From positions 496,001 to 560,000 of the forward strand of contig JADJNY010000002.1 in assembly GCA_016714045.1 (NCBI GenBank): 64,000 bases of DNA. The letters are read 5' to 3'. The notes beneath the pieces are model-generated. The model made no database searches and was not told the DNA's origin. It saw nothing but the letters and a program-made list of their open reading frames with translations. Positions within the stretch are counted from its first letter, which is position 1; every line of letters begins with the position of its first letter. Position numbers and translations under genes: made by a program. Positions 62,549 to 64,000 of this stretch are shown here, piece after piece. The stretch is from Planctomycetota bacterium. Its GTDB lineage: Bacteria; Planctomycetota; UBA1135; GCA-002686595.

Positions 62549-63811
62549 ATGAACTGGATCCGATGGTTTTTCTCGCAACCGGTGAGCGCGTATCTGCTCT
62601 CCGCGGTCGCCGCGTGCACCGTGGGCGGCCGTGCGCCAGCGCAGGCGCCCGTGAGGGTCACTTTGAACGGCACCAGCGTCCGCATCGAAGGGTACCGCGT
62701 GCGTGAGTACTCGAGCTCGACGGCGAGCTACGAGCCGCTGCGTGAAATGGCCGTGGACGCGGCGTACCTGCCCCTTCCACCCAGCACGGCCTCCGGACTG
62801 GGGTTGACCCAGTACGCCGACGCCAACGGCGAGGTGCCGATTCCGGCCGGGTACTACCCCTACTACTTCAATCTGGCCGGGCCACGGAGCACGCGCGTCT
62901 ACGTGCGCGAGGAGCATGCTTCCACGAGCCAGCCCACGACCTTCACCACGCTCAATCCGGTCGTCCATGTCAACTTCCTCTCGGGTACACCGGTGCTGAC
63001 GAACTTCCCGACGCAGAACGCCGGTATCAAGGTCGGACACGTCAGCGCCTACCTGAATGCGCTCGAGGCCCTGGATGCGCTCGAACCGTGGCTCGGGCCT
63101 ACGGACCAGGTCATCACGGTCGCGTTTCGCCCGTACGACACACCCACGAGCGCGAGCATGCAGTACTCCTCGGCCACGCTGCACATCAACTGCCCCGAGG
63201 GCCCTCCGTGGTGGGGCGTCGCACCAGACATCGACGGCGTCCAGGCACCGCGTCACTTGACGGTCATGGCGCACGAGATCGCCCACTACCTCACCTTCCT
63301 GAATTGGAACTCGCTGGGCTATCCGGGCTGGGAACGCTTCAGCGAAGGGCTTGCGGACTTCTTCGGCGCCTACGTCGCTGGAACGCACCTCATCGGAGTC
63401 GGAATGCCGCCTCAGGGATCCGAACCGACGCTCCCGAGGAGCGTGTTGAATTACGTCCGGTACCCGCCAGTCTGGAACCAGGATCCGCACCTCCAGGGCC
63501 GAATCCTCTCGGGCGCGCTGTGGGATACGCGACTCGTCCTGCTTGCCCAGGGCCGGCTGAGCGGTCTGCCTGAGCGGCGCTTGCGCAACGTTCTTGCTCT
63601 GCATCCGCTCGACGAGCCCGACTATCTCTTGCTCCTGCTGGAGGAGGACGACGATGACGGCAACCTGCTGAACGGCACGCCGCACGCCTACGCCTACTGG
63701 GTCGGCTTCACGCGCAACCACAGCATCCCGTGGCCAACCGGAGTGCCGATCCCCAACATCGCGCGCATCCAGCGATTGCCTCCGGCTCGGCAGGGGCACG
63801 GTCCGCAGTGA
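62549..63811 (+). CDS. Secreted zinc metalloprotease (gluzincin type)
   Basis: A 420-residue secreted protein with signal peptide (WIRWFFSQPVSAYLLSAVAAC, cleavage near APAQA). The ATG at 62549 follows a strong AGAGAGGTGA Shine-Dalgarno; the open frame from 62,441 has none. The catalytic motif is HEIAHYLTF with a downstream EGLADFFGAY, which provides the third ligand in the HExxH plus E pattern. DGNLLNGTPHAYAYW near the end resembles the C-terminal segment of secreted M36-like or planctomycete metalloproteases. The N-terminal 180 residues are beta-rich. The substrate is unknown. The last 189 bp of the window after this gene hold nothing recognisable. Confidence 0.85.
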   Translation: MNWIRWFFSQPVSAYLLSAVAACTVGGRAPAQAPVRVTLNGTSVRIEGYRVREYSSSTASYEPLREMAVDAAYLPLPPSTASGLGLTQYADANGEVPIPAGYYPYYFNLAGPRSTRVYVREEHASTSQPTTFTTLNPVVHVNFLSGTPVLTNFPTQNAGIKVGHVSAYLNALEALDALEPWLGPTDQVITVAFRPYDTPTSASMQYSSATLHINCPEGPPWWGVAPDIDGVQAPRHLTVMAHEIAHYLTFLNWNSLGYPGWERFSEGLADFFGAYVAGTHLIGVGMPPQGSEPTLPRSVLNYVRYPPVWNQDPHLQGRILSGALWDTRLVLLAQGRLSGLPERRLRNVLALHPLDEPDYLLLLLEEDDDDGNLLNGTPHAYAYWVGFTRNHSIPWPTGVPIPNIARIQRLPPARQGHGPQ

Positions 63812-64000
63812 TCGACGGATCGCGACGTGGAGACGGAGTCTCGGGTAGGGATCGACAGCGGTCCCTGCTCGAGGCCTTGTCGACCGTGCGAGCCAACCAC
63901 GCAGAATCACGGGACTCGGGGCTGTGCTGGACCGGCCCTGTCTGTCGCAGCTGAATGGCTGACGGTCGAACGACATGGGCTCGTCAAGGCATCCGCAACC

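Overview
This is a very GC-rich bacterial window and most probably planctomycete DNA. The evidence is two membrane-anchored Ser/Thr kinases with DWG in place of DFG and C-terminal formylglycine-enzyme-like domains, two ECF sigma factors, many secreted proteins without close relatives, and a secreted beta-propeller protein. That protein ends in a Cys-rich C-terminal domain of a kind I recall from the planctomycete Poly30/Pla163-type lineage. The lineage call is inference from protein style; no rRNA is present. I saw no rRNA, tRNA or CRISPR array.

Layout. 0-5.3 kb: the 3' end of an ECF sigma gene, then the oxidative pentose phosphate genes gnd, zwf and pgl on one strand, and a convergent nitroreductase. 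5.3-15 kb: a structured intergenic repeat, an M28 peptidase and a very large alpha-2-macroglobulin-like protein split by a frame change near its 3' end. 15-24.3 kb: core metabolism, with aconitase, a small membrane protein, a CofE/F420-reductase-like dehydrogenase, an operon of a CstB-like persulfide dioxygenase-rhodanese plus a methyltransferase, TspO, and a FadE-type acyl-CoA dehydrogenase whose start lies across a C6 tract. 24.6-34.3 kb: a secreted orphan, a BtuF/FecB-like lipoprotein followed by a histidine phosphatase-AAA kinase fusion, a second copy of the structured repeat, the propeller protein, and an operon of a membrane protein and a methyltransferase-aminoglycoside-phosphotransferase-like fusion. 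34.6-41.6 kb: an ECF sigma gene, a thioredoxin-fold secreted protein, a 745-aa secreted protein and a HEAT/vWA-like protein.

41.8-57.5 kb is the accessory heart of the window. A decayed AAA_14/DUF4143 ATPase pseudogene is followed by further C-terminal fragments of the same family. These fragments are bounded by a short direct repeat containing AGTGCTCTGGCAC. They alternate with two large Ser/Thr kinases whose kinase halves are nearly identical while their sensor halves are diverged. A third kinase survives only as a 5' stub with an in-frame stop. A 743-aa paralogue of the 745-aa secreted protein closes the region. The two kinases, the stub and the 743-aa gene share an upstream CCGTTSGKTAC motif, which suggests duplicated or co-regulated units.

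57.7-64 kb: a CsgG-like lipoprotein, a small orphan, a metallophosphoesterase, an AlkB-like oxygenase, a HAD-like protein, a NADAR-family protein and a secreted zinc metalloprotease.

Several reading frames change phase at G/C homopolymers (near 24,256, 42,061 and 54,544). This pattern fits either residual indel errors of a long-read assembly or real decay; the sequence alone cannot separate the two.
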